DNA of 56,376 bases from Paludibaculum sp. (GTDB taxonomy: Bacteria > Acidobacteriota > Terriglobia > Bryobacterales > Bryobacteraceae): assembly GCA_029973955.1 (NCBI GenBank), contig JARKQJ010000192.1, positions 1-56,376 of the forward strand, read 5' to 3'. Below are positions 48,952-56,376 of this stretch, piece by piece (position 1 is the first letter of the stretch; every line of letters starts with the position of its first letter). Both the position numbers and the translations under genes were made by a program. Below the pieces are notes generated by a model. The model did not search any database and had not been told where the DNA came from. It saw only the letters and a program-made list of their open reading frames with translations.

Positions 48952-51663
48952 ATGCGGCCCGCCCGGAGAGACCTGCTCAAGTCTTTCGGACTCGCCGCGC
49001 TTTCCCTTCCCGCCGCGCCCCTTCCCGCCGCCTCCCCGCTCGCACAACTCTGGTTGTCCGCTCCCAACGACAATCTCTACATGCCGCGGACCCGCTGGTG
49101 GTGGCCCGGTTCGCGCGTCACGCGAGAGGGCATCACGGCTCAACTGGAGCAGATGCGCACCAATGGAATCGGCGGCGTCGAGGTGGTTCACATCTGGCGC
49201 TTCTACCAGTCCGGCAATCTCGACTTCCTCTCCGGCGAATGGCTCGACATGGTCCGCCACGCCGTCTCCGAAGCCACTCGCCTCGACATGAAGGTGGCCC
49301 TCACCACTTCGCCCGGTTGGGATTTCGGTGGCCCCTGGGTGCCGCCGGAAGAGCGCAGCATGTGCCTGGCGCCCTGCTGGCTCGATCTCCCTGGCCCCTT
49401 TCAGTACGAGGGCCCGCTGCCCATCTTCCGCGACTTCGGAACCCCGCGCACGGGCCTGTTTGAAAACCTCGCCCCCGTGGAGGGCGATCCTCCCGCCCAC
49501 CTGCGCCCCATCGCTGTGGTCGGGGCCCGGCTCTCGCATCCCAGCGGAGACGCCATCGATGCTTCCACCCTCGTGGACCTCACCGCGGAGTTTGAGGGCG
49601 AAGCCGGCCGCTGGCGCTTCGAAGAGGGCCGCTGGCGCCTCTTCGCTTTCCGCCTCGTCTACACCGGCCAGCAGAACGCCGCCCAGGACTCCAATCCCAA
49701 AAGCTGGGTGGTGGATCACCTCAATCGCGATGCCATGCGCCGCGCGGTCCGCCATGTCACTCTGGCTTACCGCAACGCCTTCGGCCCCATGCTGGGCCGT
49801 ACCATCGATTCCCTCTTCGCGGACTCCTTCGAAGCCGTCCCGCTCGCCAACACTCTTCTTTGGTCCACCAACACCCTCGCCGAGTTTCGCCGCCGCCTCG
49901 GCTACGACCTGGCGCCCCTCCTGCCGGCCCTGTGGTTCGACATCGGTCCCCGCACGCCGCAAATTCGCAGCGACGTGAACCACTTCCTCCACGCCATCGC
50001 TCTCGACTTCTGCTTCCAGCCCTTTCTGGATGCCTGCCGCGAGATCGGCGTCCGCGGCCGGATGCAGCCGCACTATCGCTTCCATGAAGAGATCATCCAA
50101 GGCGCCGGCCTCGCCCACATCCCGGAAACGGAGGTCACCACCGCCCGCTTTGAAACCGTGGCCGATCCCCGCAAGGCCACCGTCGCCGGCGCCCGCTTCT
50201 ATGGCCGAGAGGTTGTCTCCGCCGAAGCCTACACGTTCCTCCACCCTTACCGCTACGCATACACGCTGGAAGAGATGAAGCGCGCTTCGGATGCTTTCCT
50301 CCGCGACGGCGTCACCCGCTTCTACAATCACGGCTTCCTGTACCTCAACGAGCCTTCCGTCAACCCCGCCTGCGATGCGCCGTTCGCCGAACGCATCAAT
50401 CCCTGGATGCCCTGGTGGCCTCACTACAAAGGTCTCGCGGCCTATGTCGCGCGTTGCTGCGCCATGCTGCGCCAGGGGCGCTTCGTGGCCGATGTTCTGC
50501 TCTACTCCCCGCAGGCCCAGGTTTGGAGCGAACGCGCCATCTTCGGCATCGAGCAGCGCGTGATGAATTACGGAGACGTCCCCAAGACGCTGCTGGCCAA
50601 CGGTTACGACTACGATCCCGTCAACGACCATCTGCTGCAAACGCGAGCCCGCATTGAATCCGACTCTCTTGAGATCAACGGCTACCGCTACCGCGCCGTC
50701 GTTCTGCCCTGCATTCGAGTGATGCCCGAGGCGACCCGCAAAGTCCTCTCCAGCTTCATTCAGAGCGGCGGACTCGTGCTCGCCCTCGACACCGCGCCCG
50801 AAGGCCTCTCCGCGCGCATCATCGACTACGGCTTCCGCCCCAATACTTTCTCTCCGCGGGAAGCGCCATACCAGAAGACTCCGCCGCTTCGCGAGGGCCA
50901 GATCAGGCTCCTGCGCGCTCTCAGCGAGAGCATCCCTCCGCAGTTCATCATCGGCGATGGGAATCAAAGCGACGGCCTCACCTTCCACCAGCGCGTGCTG
51001 GAAGACGGCACCGAACTCTTCTTCGTCACGAATCTGCAGCCGGAACCAGCCCGTACCTCCGTCACGTTCCGCGTGCGTGCCAGGCACCCGGAACTCTGGG
51101 ACGCGGTTACCGGCTCTATGCGCCGCCCGGATTGGCGCGAGTCTCGTGCCGGCATCGTGATCCCTATCGAGCTGGAACCCTGGAACTCGCTCTTCGTCGT
51201 CTTTCAGAACAAGGCCTCAAAGCGGCCGAAGCCTCCTCTCAGGAGGCCCCGGCAGAGTTTGCTTCTCGACCGGCACTGGAGCCCCACGCTCGGCGACGCG
51301 CGTCAATCCGGCATCCTCTCCTACTCCACTTCCTTCGAGTGCCCGCGCCGTGATGCCGAACTGGACCTCGGCGCGGTCGGCTGCGCCGCGGAGGTGATTC
51401 TCAACGGGCGCAACCTGGGCTCCCGCTGGATGCAGCCCTATCGCTTCCCAATCTCCAAGCACGCCCTGCGCAAGGGCCGCAACCATCTCGAGGTCCGCGT
51501 GGCCACCACGCTGCTGCCCGCCGTGCAAGCATTGAAAGAGATGCCGCAGCCTCCCGACGCACTCCCGCCCCGGCCCGCCGCCCTCGCCGCCTGGCAGCGC
51601 GACCGCAAGGCGCCCCTCCCGCTCTCCGGGCTCGCCGGCCCAGTTACCCTGAATATTTTCTAA
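48952..51663 (+). CDS. GH106-like glycoside hydrolase (alpha-L-rhamnosidase family), exported
   Basis: 903-residue protein with a twin-arginine-like leader (ARRDLLKSFGLAALSLPAA). The start of the mature part matches GH106-type hydrolases: RWWWPGSRVTREGITAQLEQ and GIGGVEVVHIWRFYQ, followed by the TTSPGWDFGGPWV segment. A C-terminal beta-sandwich (VGCAAEVILNGRNLGSRW) resembles the galactose-binding fold of related enzymes. GH106 members cleave alpha-L-rhamnose residues, so it may trim or recycle the surface glycan or take up plant rhamnosides. Catalytic Glu residues cannot be assigned with confidence. ATG 48952 is 7 nt after TAAACT with no Shine-Dalgarno. It shares one base with the next transferase gene. 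Confidence 0.82.
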   Translation: MRPARRDLLKSFGLAALSLPAAPLPAASPLAQLWLSAPNDNLYMPRTRWWWPGSRVTREGITAQLEQMRTNGIGGVEVVHIWRFYQSGNLDFLSGEWLDMVRHAVSEATRLDMKVALTTSPGWDFGGPWVPPEERSMCLAPCWLDLPGPFQYEGPLPIFRDFGTPRTGLFENLAPVEGDPPAHLRPIAVVGARLSHPSGDAIDASTLVDLTAEFEGEAGRWRFEEGRWRLFAFRLVYTGQQNAAQDSNPKSWVVDHLNRDAMRRAVRHVTLAYRNAFGPMLGRTIDSLFADSFEAVPLANTLLWSTNTLAEFRRRLGYDLAPLLPALWFDIGPRTPQIRSDVNHFLHAIALDFCFQPFLDACREIGVRGRMQPHYRFHEEIIQGAGLAHIPETEVTTARFETVADPRKATVAGARFYGREVVSAEAYTFLHPYRYAYTLEEMKRASDAFLRDGVTRFYNHGFLYLNEPSVNPACDAPFAERINPWMPWWPHYKGLAAYVARCCAMLRQGRFVADVLLYSPQAQVWSERAIFGIEQRVMNYGDVPKTLLANGYDYDPVNDHLLQTRARIESDSLEINGYRYRAVVLPCIRVMPEATRKVLSSFIQSGGLVLALDTAPEGLSARIIDYGFRPNTFSPREAPYQKTPPLREGQIRLLRALSESIPPQFIIGDGNQSDGLTFHQRVLEDGTELFFVTNLQPEPARTSVTFRVRARHPELWDAVTGSMRRPDWRESRAGIVIPIELEPWNSLFVVFQNKASKRPKPPLRRPRQSLLLDRHWSPTLGDARQSGILSYSTSFECPRRDAELDLGAVGCAAEVILNGRNLGSRWMQPYRFPISKHALRKGRNHLEVRVATTLLPAVQALKEMPQPPDALPPRPAALAAWQRDRKAPLPLSGLAGPVTLNIF

Positions 51664-52772
51664 TGCGCATCGCTCTTCTCGGCACTCGTGGAATCCCGGC
51701 CTCCTACGGAGGTTTTGAGACCTTTGCCGAAGAACTCTCCACGCGCCTGGCCGAGCGCGGGCACCACGTCACCGTCTACTGCCGGCAGCCTCACTCTGAG
51801 CCCACGTACCGCGGCGTTCATCTGCAATATCTGCCGCCGGTCCGCCACAAGTACCTGGAGACCATCGCCCACACCTTCATCTCCGCATTGCATCTCGCCC
51901 GCCACGCGGATTTCGACGTCGCACTCTTCTGCAACGGCGCCAACGCCGTCTTCACCCCATTCGCGCGACTGGCAGGCATTCCAACGGCTCTGAACGTCGA
52001 CGGCCTGGAGCGCAAACGGAAAAAATGGAATGCCTTGGCCCGCGGCTGGTATTGGATCTCAGAAACCCTCTCCACGTTCTGCCCCAATGAGATCGTCACC
52101 GACGCCGCACAGATCCGCCGCTACTACCGCGAGCGCTACGGCGCCGACTCCACGTTCATTCCCTACGGAGCCCCGCTCGGCAAAGTCGATTCCGACGCCG
52201 TGCTCGCGCAGCTTGGCCTGGAGCGCGATCGCTACTTTCTCTACGTCACCCGCTTCGAACCGGAGAACAATCCGCTCATGGTCCGCCGCGCCTTTGAGCG
52301 CGTCGAGACGGACCTCAAACTTGCCCTGATCGGCGACGCTCCTTACGCCGCCGAGTACATCCGGCAGGTGCGCGAGACGTCAGATCCGCGCATCCTGCTG
52401 CCGGGTGCGATTTACGGAGACGGTTATCACGAACTTCAGTCCCACAGCTTCGCCTACATTCACGCCACGGAAGTCGGTGGCACGCATCCCGCGTTGATCG
52501 AAGCGATGGGCCGTGGCTCGCTGGTGCTCTATCTCCACACGCTGGAGAATCACGAAGTCGCGGGCGGAGCGGGCATCCCGTTCCACGATGAAGACGAGCT
52601 CGCCGCCCGGTTGCGGGAAGTGCTGCGGATGTCCGACGAGCAGCGCAACCGTTACCGCCAGGCGGCGCTGGAGCGCGTGCGCCGTCACTACAGTTGGGAC
52701 GCCGTCACCGACGCCTACGAGCGTCTCTTTGAAAGACTCACCGGATCCTCACATGCAACGCACCTGGGTTGA
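51663..52772 (+). CDS. GT4-family glycosyltransferase with DUF1972 N-terminus
   Basis: GT-B enzyme of 369 aa. The N-terminal domain is the DUF1972 type seen in rhamnosyltransferases: LLGTRGIPASYGGFETFAE is diagnostic, followed by NVDGLERKRKKWN. The donor-binding half starts near FLYVTRFEPENNPL and includes the glycosyltransferase acidic motif HATEVGGTHPALIEAMGRG. Length is normal. It follows the GH106-like gene with a one-base overlap and extends 20 bp into the alanine racemase gene. DUF1972 transferases typically add rhamnose, which would agree with a rhamnose-containing glycan and a GH106 neighbour; that link is inference. Confidence 0.88.
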   Translation: MRIALLGTRGIPASYGGFETFAEELSTRLAERGHHVTVYCRQPHSEPTYRGVHLQYLPPVRHKYLETIAHTFISALHLARHADFDVALFCNGANAVFTPFARLAGIPTALNVDGLERKRKKWNALARGWYWISETLSTFCPNEIVTDAAQIRRYYRERYGADSTFIPYGAPLGKVDSDAVLAQLGLERDRYFLYVTRFEPENNPLMVRRAFERVETDLKLALIGDAPYAAEYIRQVRETSDPRILLPGAIYGDGYHELQSHSFAYIHATEVGGTHPALIEAMGRGSLVLYLHTLENHEVAGGAGIPFHDEDELAARLREVLRMSDEQRNRYRQAALERVRRHYSWDAVTDAYERLFERLTGSSHATHLG

Positions 52773-53874
52773 AATCGACCTCTCACGAATCGCCGCCAAC
52801 TACCACGCCCTTGCCGCGGTGGTTGGCCCTGACGTCACTCTCGCCGCCGTGGTCAAGGCCGACGCCTACGGCCACGGAGCTATCCCGGTCGCCCGGCGCC
52901 TCGCCGCCGAGGGCGCCGCGCGCTTCGCTGTCTCCTGCGCCGCCGAAGGCGTGCAGCTCCGCGAGGCCGGCTTCACTCACCCCATCCTCGTCATGGGCGG
53001 CTTCGCCTCGTTCGAGATGGACGCTCTCGCCGATTACCATCTCACCCCGGTGGTCCACTCCCTCGCCACACTGCACCACTTCAACGCCTTCGCCCGTAAC
53101 CGCTCGACGACGCTTCCCTATCACCTCAAGATCGACACGGGGATGGGCCGCCTTGGCACTCGCGCCGCTGTGGATGAGATCATCGCCGCCATCGGCGACG
53201 CTTCCAGCCTCCAACTCGCCGGGCTCATGTCGCACCTCGCTTCCGCCACCGATTTCACAACGCCCCAGACGGCTGACCAGATTTCGACCTTTGATTCCAC
53301 CCGGCTCGCCCTGCGGAACGCCGGCATCCAACCGCCTCTCTTTCACCTCTCCTCCAGTGCGCCCATCGTCTTCGGCATGAAGCCCGTCTTCGGCAACATG
53401 GTTCGCCCGGGCCTGGCACTCTACGGCTACGTCAGTCCGGCTATCGGCGATGCGCCGCCCGCGGCCGCCCAAGTCTTCCCCGCTCTCACCTGGAAGGCCA
53501 GGATTCTCGAGATCAAGGAAGTGGGTGTGGGCTCACCGGTCGGCTACAGCGCCCGTTGGCGCGCTCAGCGCATTTCGCGTATCGCCGTCATCGCCACCGG
53601 TTACGCTGACGGCCTCCCACATACTGCTTCCAACAAGGGCCATGTCATCGCCGCCGGCCGCATCGTCCCCATCACCGGTGCTGTCTCCATGGACCTCACT
53701 TCCATCGACATCACCGATTGCCCCTCGCTCCAGCCCGGCGACGCCGTCACTCTGATCGGATCCGAGGGCGAAGCCACCTACTCCGCCGAAGATCTGGCCC
53801 GCGAAGCCGGCATCATCTCTTATGCCGTTCTCTGCGGCATCGGGAATCGCGTGGCCCGCGTCTATCGCGACTAG
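52753..53874 (+). CDS. alr: Alanine racemase
   Basis: PLP-dependent enzyme converting L- to D-alanine for peptidoglycan (373 aa). The PLP lysine is K35 in [11 protein letters not shown]. The catalytic tyrosine is in SPVGYSARW, and GYADGLP and the metal-independent end motif [12 protein letters not shown] are present. ATG 52753 was chosen because [17 protein letters not shown] aligns with the family start; it lies 20 bp inside the preceding transferase. It is an essential enzyme placed between a glycosyltransferase and a nucleotide-sugar enzyme, probably riding in the same transcript. Confidence 0.95.
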   Translation: MQRTWVEIDLSRIAANYHALAAVVGPDVTLAAVVKADAYGHGAIPVARRLAAEGAARFAVSCAAEGVQLREAGFTHPILVMGGFASFEMDALADYHLTPVVHSLATLHHFNAFARNRSTTLPYHLKIDTGMGRLGTRAAVDEIIAAIGDASSLQLAGLMSHLASATDFTTPQTADQISTFDSTRLALRNAGIQPPLFHLSSSAPIVFGMKPVFGNMVRPGLALYGYVSPAIGDAPPAAAQVFPALTWKARILEIKEVGVGSPVGYSARWRAQRISRIAVIATGYADGLPHTASNKGHVIAAGRIVPITGAVSMDLTSIDITDCPSLQPGDAVTLIGSEGEATYSAEDLAREAGIISYAVLCGIGNRVARVYRD

Positions 53875-53911
53875 CAGGCTTCCTCCCGCTCCGCCATGCC
53901 AGAATGTTCAA

Positions 53912-54856
53912 ATGAGCCGTAAACGCGTGTTGGTTACGGGTGGCGCCGGCTTTTTGGGCAGCCACCTCTGCGACCGCCTCATTCAGGCCGGCGCTGACGT
54001 CATCTGCCTGGACAACTTCTTCACGGGATGCAAGTCTAACGTCGATCACTTGCTCGGAAATCCGCGCTTCGAACTGATCCGTCATGACGTGGTGCACCCC
54101 ATCCTGCTGGAGGTCGATCAGATCTACAACCTGGCCTGCCCAGCGTCGCCCGTCCACTACCAGTTCAACCCCGTCAAAACCATCAAGACCAGCGTGATGG
54201 GCGCCATCAACATGCTGGGCCTGGCGAAGCGCGTGCGCGCCCGCATCCTGCAGGCTTCCACCAGCGAGGTCTACGGCGATCCCAACGTGCATCCCCAACC
54301 CGAATCCTATTGGGGCCATGTGAACCCCATCGGCATCCGGAGCTGTTACGACGAAGGCAAGCGCGTTGCCGAAACCCTGATGATGGATTACCACCGCCAG
54401 AACAAGGTGGACATCCGCATCGTTCGCATCTTCAATACATATGGCCCCCGCATGGCCATCAACGACGGCCGCGTGGTGAGCAACTTCATCGTGCAGGCGC
54501 TGCGCAACCAGGACATCACGGTTTATGGAGAGGGCTCCCAAACGCGCTCGTTCTGCTACGTCAGCGACCTCATCGACGGCATCTTCCGCCTCATGAATAC
54601 CGACGGCATCACCGGTCCGGTGAACATCGGCAACCCCGGTGAGTTCACCATCCGCGAGCTGGCCGAAGTGGTGATCGATTTGACCGGATCCCGTTCGCAG
54701 ATCGTTCAGCGCGCGCTGCCGCAGGACGATCCGGTACAGCGCCAGCCCAACATTGCACAGGCCCGCGCCGTACTCGGCTGGGAGCCCAAGGTGACTCTGC
54801 GGGAGGGCCTGCGGTCGACCATCGGATATTTCGAGAAGGCCCTCGCAGCTGAATAG
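53912..54856 (+). CDS. UDP-glucuronate decarboxylase (UDP-xylose synthase)
   Basis: Short-chain dehydrogenase-type enzyme (314 aa) that makes UDP-xylose from UDP-glucuronate with bound NAD+. The NAD motif is [16 protein letters not shown] at residues 8-23. [13 protein letters not shown] and the STSEVYGDP catalytic strand follow, and Y146-x3-K150 is the active pair (CYDEGK). The [19 protein letters not shown] segment is characteristic of UXS. ATG 53912 begins the family alignment. It would provide a pentose donor to the cluster's transferases. A bidirectional terminator follows, closing the cluster. Confidence 0.93.
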   Translation: MSRKRVLVTGGAGFLGSHLCDRLIQAGADVICLDNFFTGCKSNVDHLLGNPRFELIRHDVVHPILLEVDQIYNLACPASPVHYQFNPVKTIKTSVMGAINMLGLAKRVRARILQASTSEVYGDPNVHPQPESYWGHVNPIGIRSCYDEGKRVAETLMMDYHRQNKVDIRIVRIFNTYGPRMAINDGRVVSNFIVQALRNQDITVYGEGSQTRSFCYVSDLIDGIFRLMNTDGITGPVNIGNPGEFTIRELAEVVIDLTGSRSQIVQRALPQDDPVQRQPNIAQARAVLGWEPKVTLREGLRSTIGYFEKALAAE

Positions 54857-54899
54857 GTGTGGCGGCGGGAGTTGGATCTGGTCCGCGGAACGAAAAAGG

Positions 54900-54931
54900 G
54901 CAGCGCGAATGCGCTGCGCGCGATTTTTTTT
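54900..54931. terminator. Bidirectional intrinsic terminator
   Basis: GCAGCGC (54900-54906) and GCGCTGC (54911-54917) flank the loop GAAT. Eight T follow at 54924-54931 on the plus strand. On the minus strand the stem is followed by CCTTTTTCG. It ends both the glycan cluster and the convergent gyrB. Confidence 0.8.
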
Positions 54932-54949
54932 GGGGGGCCCTGAAGTGTT

Positions 54950-56376
54950 TTAGACGTCGAGGTTCCGCACGTCCAGCGCGTTTTCCTCGATGAACTTCCG
55001 GCGCGCCTCCACGTCTTCGCCCATCAACGTCGTGAAGATCTCTTCGCTCTCCACCAGGTCTTCCAGCTTCACTTCCAGCAGTGTCCGCCGTTCGGCGTCC
55101 ATGGTGGTTTCCCAAAGCTGTTCAGGGTTCATCTCACCTAGACCTTTGTACCTTTGGATATATGCGCCTTTTTTCGCTGCATCCTCAACACTATTAAGTA
55201 CGTCAAATATATCTTTTCCGCCTAGAAGCGACAAGTTTTTCTCTTTGAGTTTGTTAAATACGTGTATAGCCTCGGCAAATAGGTGGTTTGTAAATAGATT
55301 ATCATCCACTATTATCTCTTCAAGACCCGCGTCAGTTTGAACAAACAAATGGATTTTATTTTCATCCAGCGTTTTTGATAGTATATTGAAGCCTATTTGT
55401 TTGATATAGCTTTCAAGATCCGCAAAAAGTGCATCATTGTCAAGTGCGAGTAACTCTTCGTTTTCTATCAGTCTTTGAACTACTTTGACTAGAGAGTATC
55501 TTTTTTTGAGCTCTTCTAGTATGTTTTTGTAGTACGCCGTAGCTCTGAGTATATCTTTTATGTCTTTGTGATGCGCCTCATCCATTCCCAGCGATTCTAT
55601 GCCGTTTTCAATGAGAAATTCGCTTAGGGCTTGCCCATCCTTGAGGTATATCTCTTTTTTGCCTTTTTTGTACCTATAAAGCGGCGGCTGAGCTATATAT
55701 ACGTTTCCGTTGTGAATTAGCGGATTTAGGAATCTGTAGAAAAACGTCAAAAGCAGCGTTTGGATGTGGCTACCGTCAACGTCGGCATCGGTCATGATGA
55801 TTAGTTTGCCGTATCTTAGTTTTTCGTTGTCAAACTCTTCGCCGATACCGCATCCAAGAGCCGTAATGATGTTTTTGATTTCATCTGATTTTAGGATTTT
55901 TTCTAGTCCCGATTTTTCGACGTTTAGGATTTTTCCTTTTAGCGGAAGTATTGCTTGGAATACCCTATTTCTACCTTGTTTCGCACTACCACCCGCAGAG
56001 TCACCTTCCACTAGATAAAGCTCGGTAATAGCCGAATCTTTACTTTGGCAGTCTGCTAGCTTACCAGGAAGCGTACCAACGGTCATAGACTCTTTTTTAC
56101 GAGTTAGATCTCTTGCTTTTTTAGCAGCTTCTCTACCTTTTGCGGCAAGAAGCGCTTTGTTCATGATAGCTCTTGCTTCTATCGGATTTTCTTCGAAGTA
56201 TTTTGCAAGTTTTTCGTACGCTAGCTTTTGTACGAGCGGACGAACGTATGAGCTTCCCAGTTTACCTTTTGTTTGACCCTCAAATTGTGGCTCAGGCACA
56301 CGTACGGAAACTATCGCTACGAGACCTTCTCTGACGTCGTCGCCAGTGATTTTTGTCTCTTTTTCTCTAGAATTTG
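54950..56376 (-). CDS. gyrB: DNA gyrase subunit B, C-terminal half (chimeric, N-terminus cut by window end)
   Basis: Part of the gyrase ATPase/TOPRIM subunit. The open frame runs from 54950 to the window end; the first in-window Met at 56299 is internal. The TOPRIM metal residues are intact: the Glu in [12 protein letters not shown] and the acidic cluster DADVDGSH. Residues encoded right of about 55,140 are rich in Lys/Ile/Asn codons with A/T thirds, and [27 protein letters not shown] and [17 protein letters not shown] are recognisably Campylobacter-type. The last ~60 residues, encoded by GC-rich DNA ([16 protein letters not shown] and onward), match the rest of the window. The switch falls in the conserved [13 protein letters not shown] motif. 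The reading frame is unbroken, but the gene is most likely a composite of two organisms. Confidence 0.9.
   Translation of the reverse strand, partial: NSREKETKITGDDVREGLVAIVSVRVPEPQFEGQTKGKLGSSYVRPLVQKLAYEKLAKYFEENPIEARAIMNKALLAAKGREAAKKARDLTRKKESMTVGTLPGKLADCQSKDSAITELYLVEGDSAGGSAKQGRNRVFQAILPLKGKILNVEKSGLEKILKSDEIKNIITALGCGIGEEFDNEKLRYGKLIIMTDADVDGSHIQTLLLTFFYRFLNPLIHNGNVYIAQPPLYRYKKGKKEIYLKDGQALSEFLIENGIESLGMDEAHHKDIKDILRATAYYKNILEELKKRYSLVKVVQRLIENEELLALDNDALFADLESYIKQIGFNILSKTLDENKIHLFVQTDAGLEEIIVDDNLFTNHLFAEAIHVFNKLKEKNLSLLGGKDIFDVLNSVEDAAKKGAYIQRYKGLGEMNPEQLWETTMDAERRTLLEVKLEDLVESEEIFTTLMGEDVEARRKFIEENALDVRNLDV
55141..56376. other. Foreign AT-rich segment (Campylobacter-like)
   Basis: All sequence from about 55,141 to the end is AT-rich; as one example, block 55501-55560 has 20 G+C in 60, against 39 in 60 at 54961-55020. 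The only feature is the GyrB reading frame. No insertion sequence, integrase, tRNA or direct repeat marks a natural border. Confidence 0.8.

Noticed and set aside
48865..51087. 740-codon minus-strand frame opposite the GH106-like gene
   Set aside because: Composition is antisense-like; the plus strand carries the signal peptide and family motifs.
1..56376. CRISPR array, insertion sequence, prophage or toxin-antitoxin genes
   Set aside because: No regularly spaced repeats, transposase, integrase or phage structural motifs seen on either strand.
55141..56376. Natural horizontal transfer of gyrB
   Set aside because: No mobile or repeat border, the breakpoint sits in a conserved motif, and donor and host are very distant; an assembly chimera is the simpler reading, pending read evidence.

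Overview
Most of this window (about positions 1-55,100) is one continuous, gene-dense, GC-rich bacterial segment. Its gene content fits the Acidobacteriota, probably a Bryobacterales/Solibacter-type lineage: a PEP-CTERM protein, a twin-arginine enolase-superfamily enzyme, a YncE/phosphoesterase fusion, a GH106-like enzyme, a BamA/SurA/TamB block and many small overlapping operons. That placement is inferred from protein character and composition; no search was run. The last ~1.25 kb (about 55,120-56,376) is abruptly AT-rich and encodes a GyrB portion that reads as Campylobacter. It joins in frame to a GC-rich GyrB tail inside a strongly conserved motif. I regard this as a probable assembly chimera, so the right end should not be trusted as host sequence.

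Layout. 1-2.0 kb: a LytS-type sensor kinase (cut by the window start) divergent from ribA. 2.0-10.2 kb: a PEP-CTERM protein, then a minus-strand series of M14 peptidase, Dabb protein, membrane-anchored hypothetical, FAH-family hydrolase, fibronectin-III lipoprotein and the HslUV protease. 10.3-15.7 kb: proC-like reductase, Na+/Ca2+-exchanger-like protein with nadB, then aroB with ubiE/menG. 15.7-23.6 kb: a tightly coupled minus-strand outer-membrane assembly operon (BamA/TamA-like barrel, SurA-like chaperone, TamB-like protein, small conserved protein). 23.6-28.8 kb: ThiF/MoeB, tRNA-Val, a YfhO-like membrane protein, a beta-barrel porin and a small zinc-ribbon protein. 28.9-38.4 kb: asparaginase, RidA, a galactonate-dehydratase-like enzyme, a LutB-LutA fusion with LutC, a beta-propeller/phosphoesterase and a DUF5009 acyltransferase. 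38.4-39.3 kb: tRNA-Met, a gene-poor stretch and rpsT. 39.4-54.9 kb: a surface-glycan cluster with a Wzt-type ABC ATPase, a methyltransferase with a long coiled coil, a two-domain glycosyltransferase, four GT2 enzymes, a GH106-like protein, a GT4 enzyme, alanine racemase and UDP-glucuronate decarboxylase.

How genes work together. The glycan cluster has the main parts of an ABC-transporter-dependent O-polysaccharide system. The ATPase with a glycan-binding tail sits directly before a methyltransferase/coiled-coil protein, as expected for chain termination and length measurement, but no Wzm permease is in the window. The BamA/SurA/TamB block would insert outer-membrane proteins. LutABC handles lactate oxidation. 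RidA, asparaginase and the enolase-superfamily enzyme suggest small-molecule catabolism.

Whole-window signals. The top strand is G-rich on the left and C-rich on the right whatever the gene orientation, so a GC-skew inflection lies around 13-22 kb, possibly the replication terminus. Several genes carry a -10-like hexamer only 6-8 nt before the ATG and no clear ribosome-binding site, which suggests leaderless transcripts.
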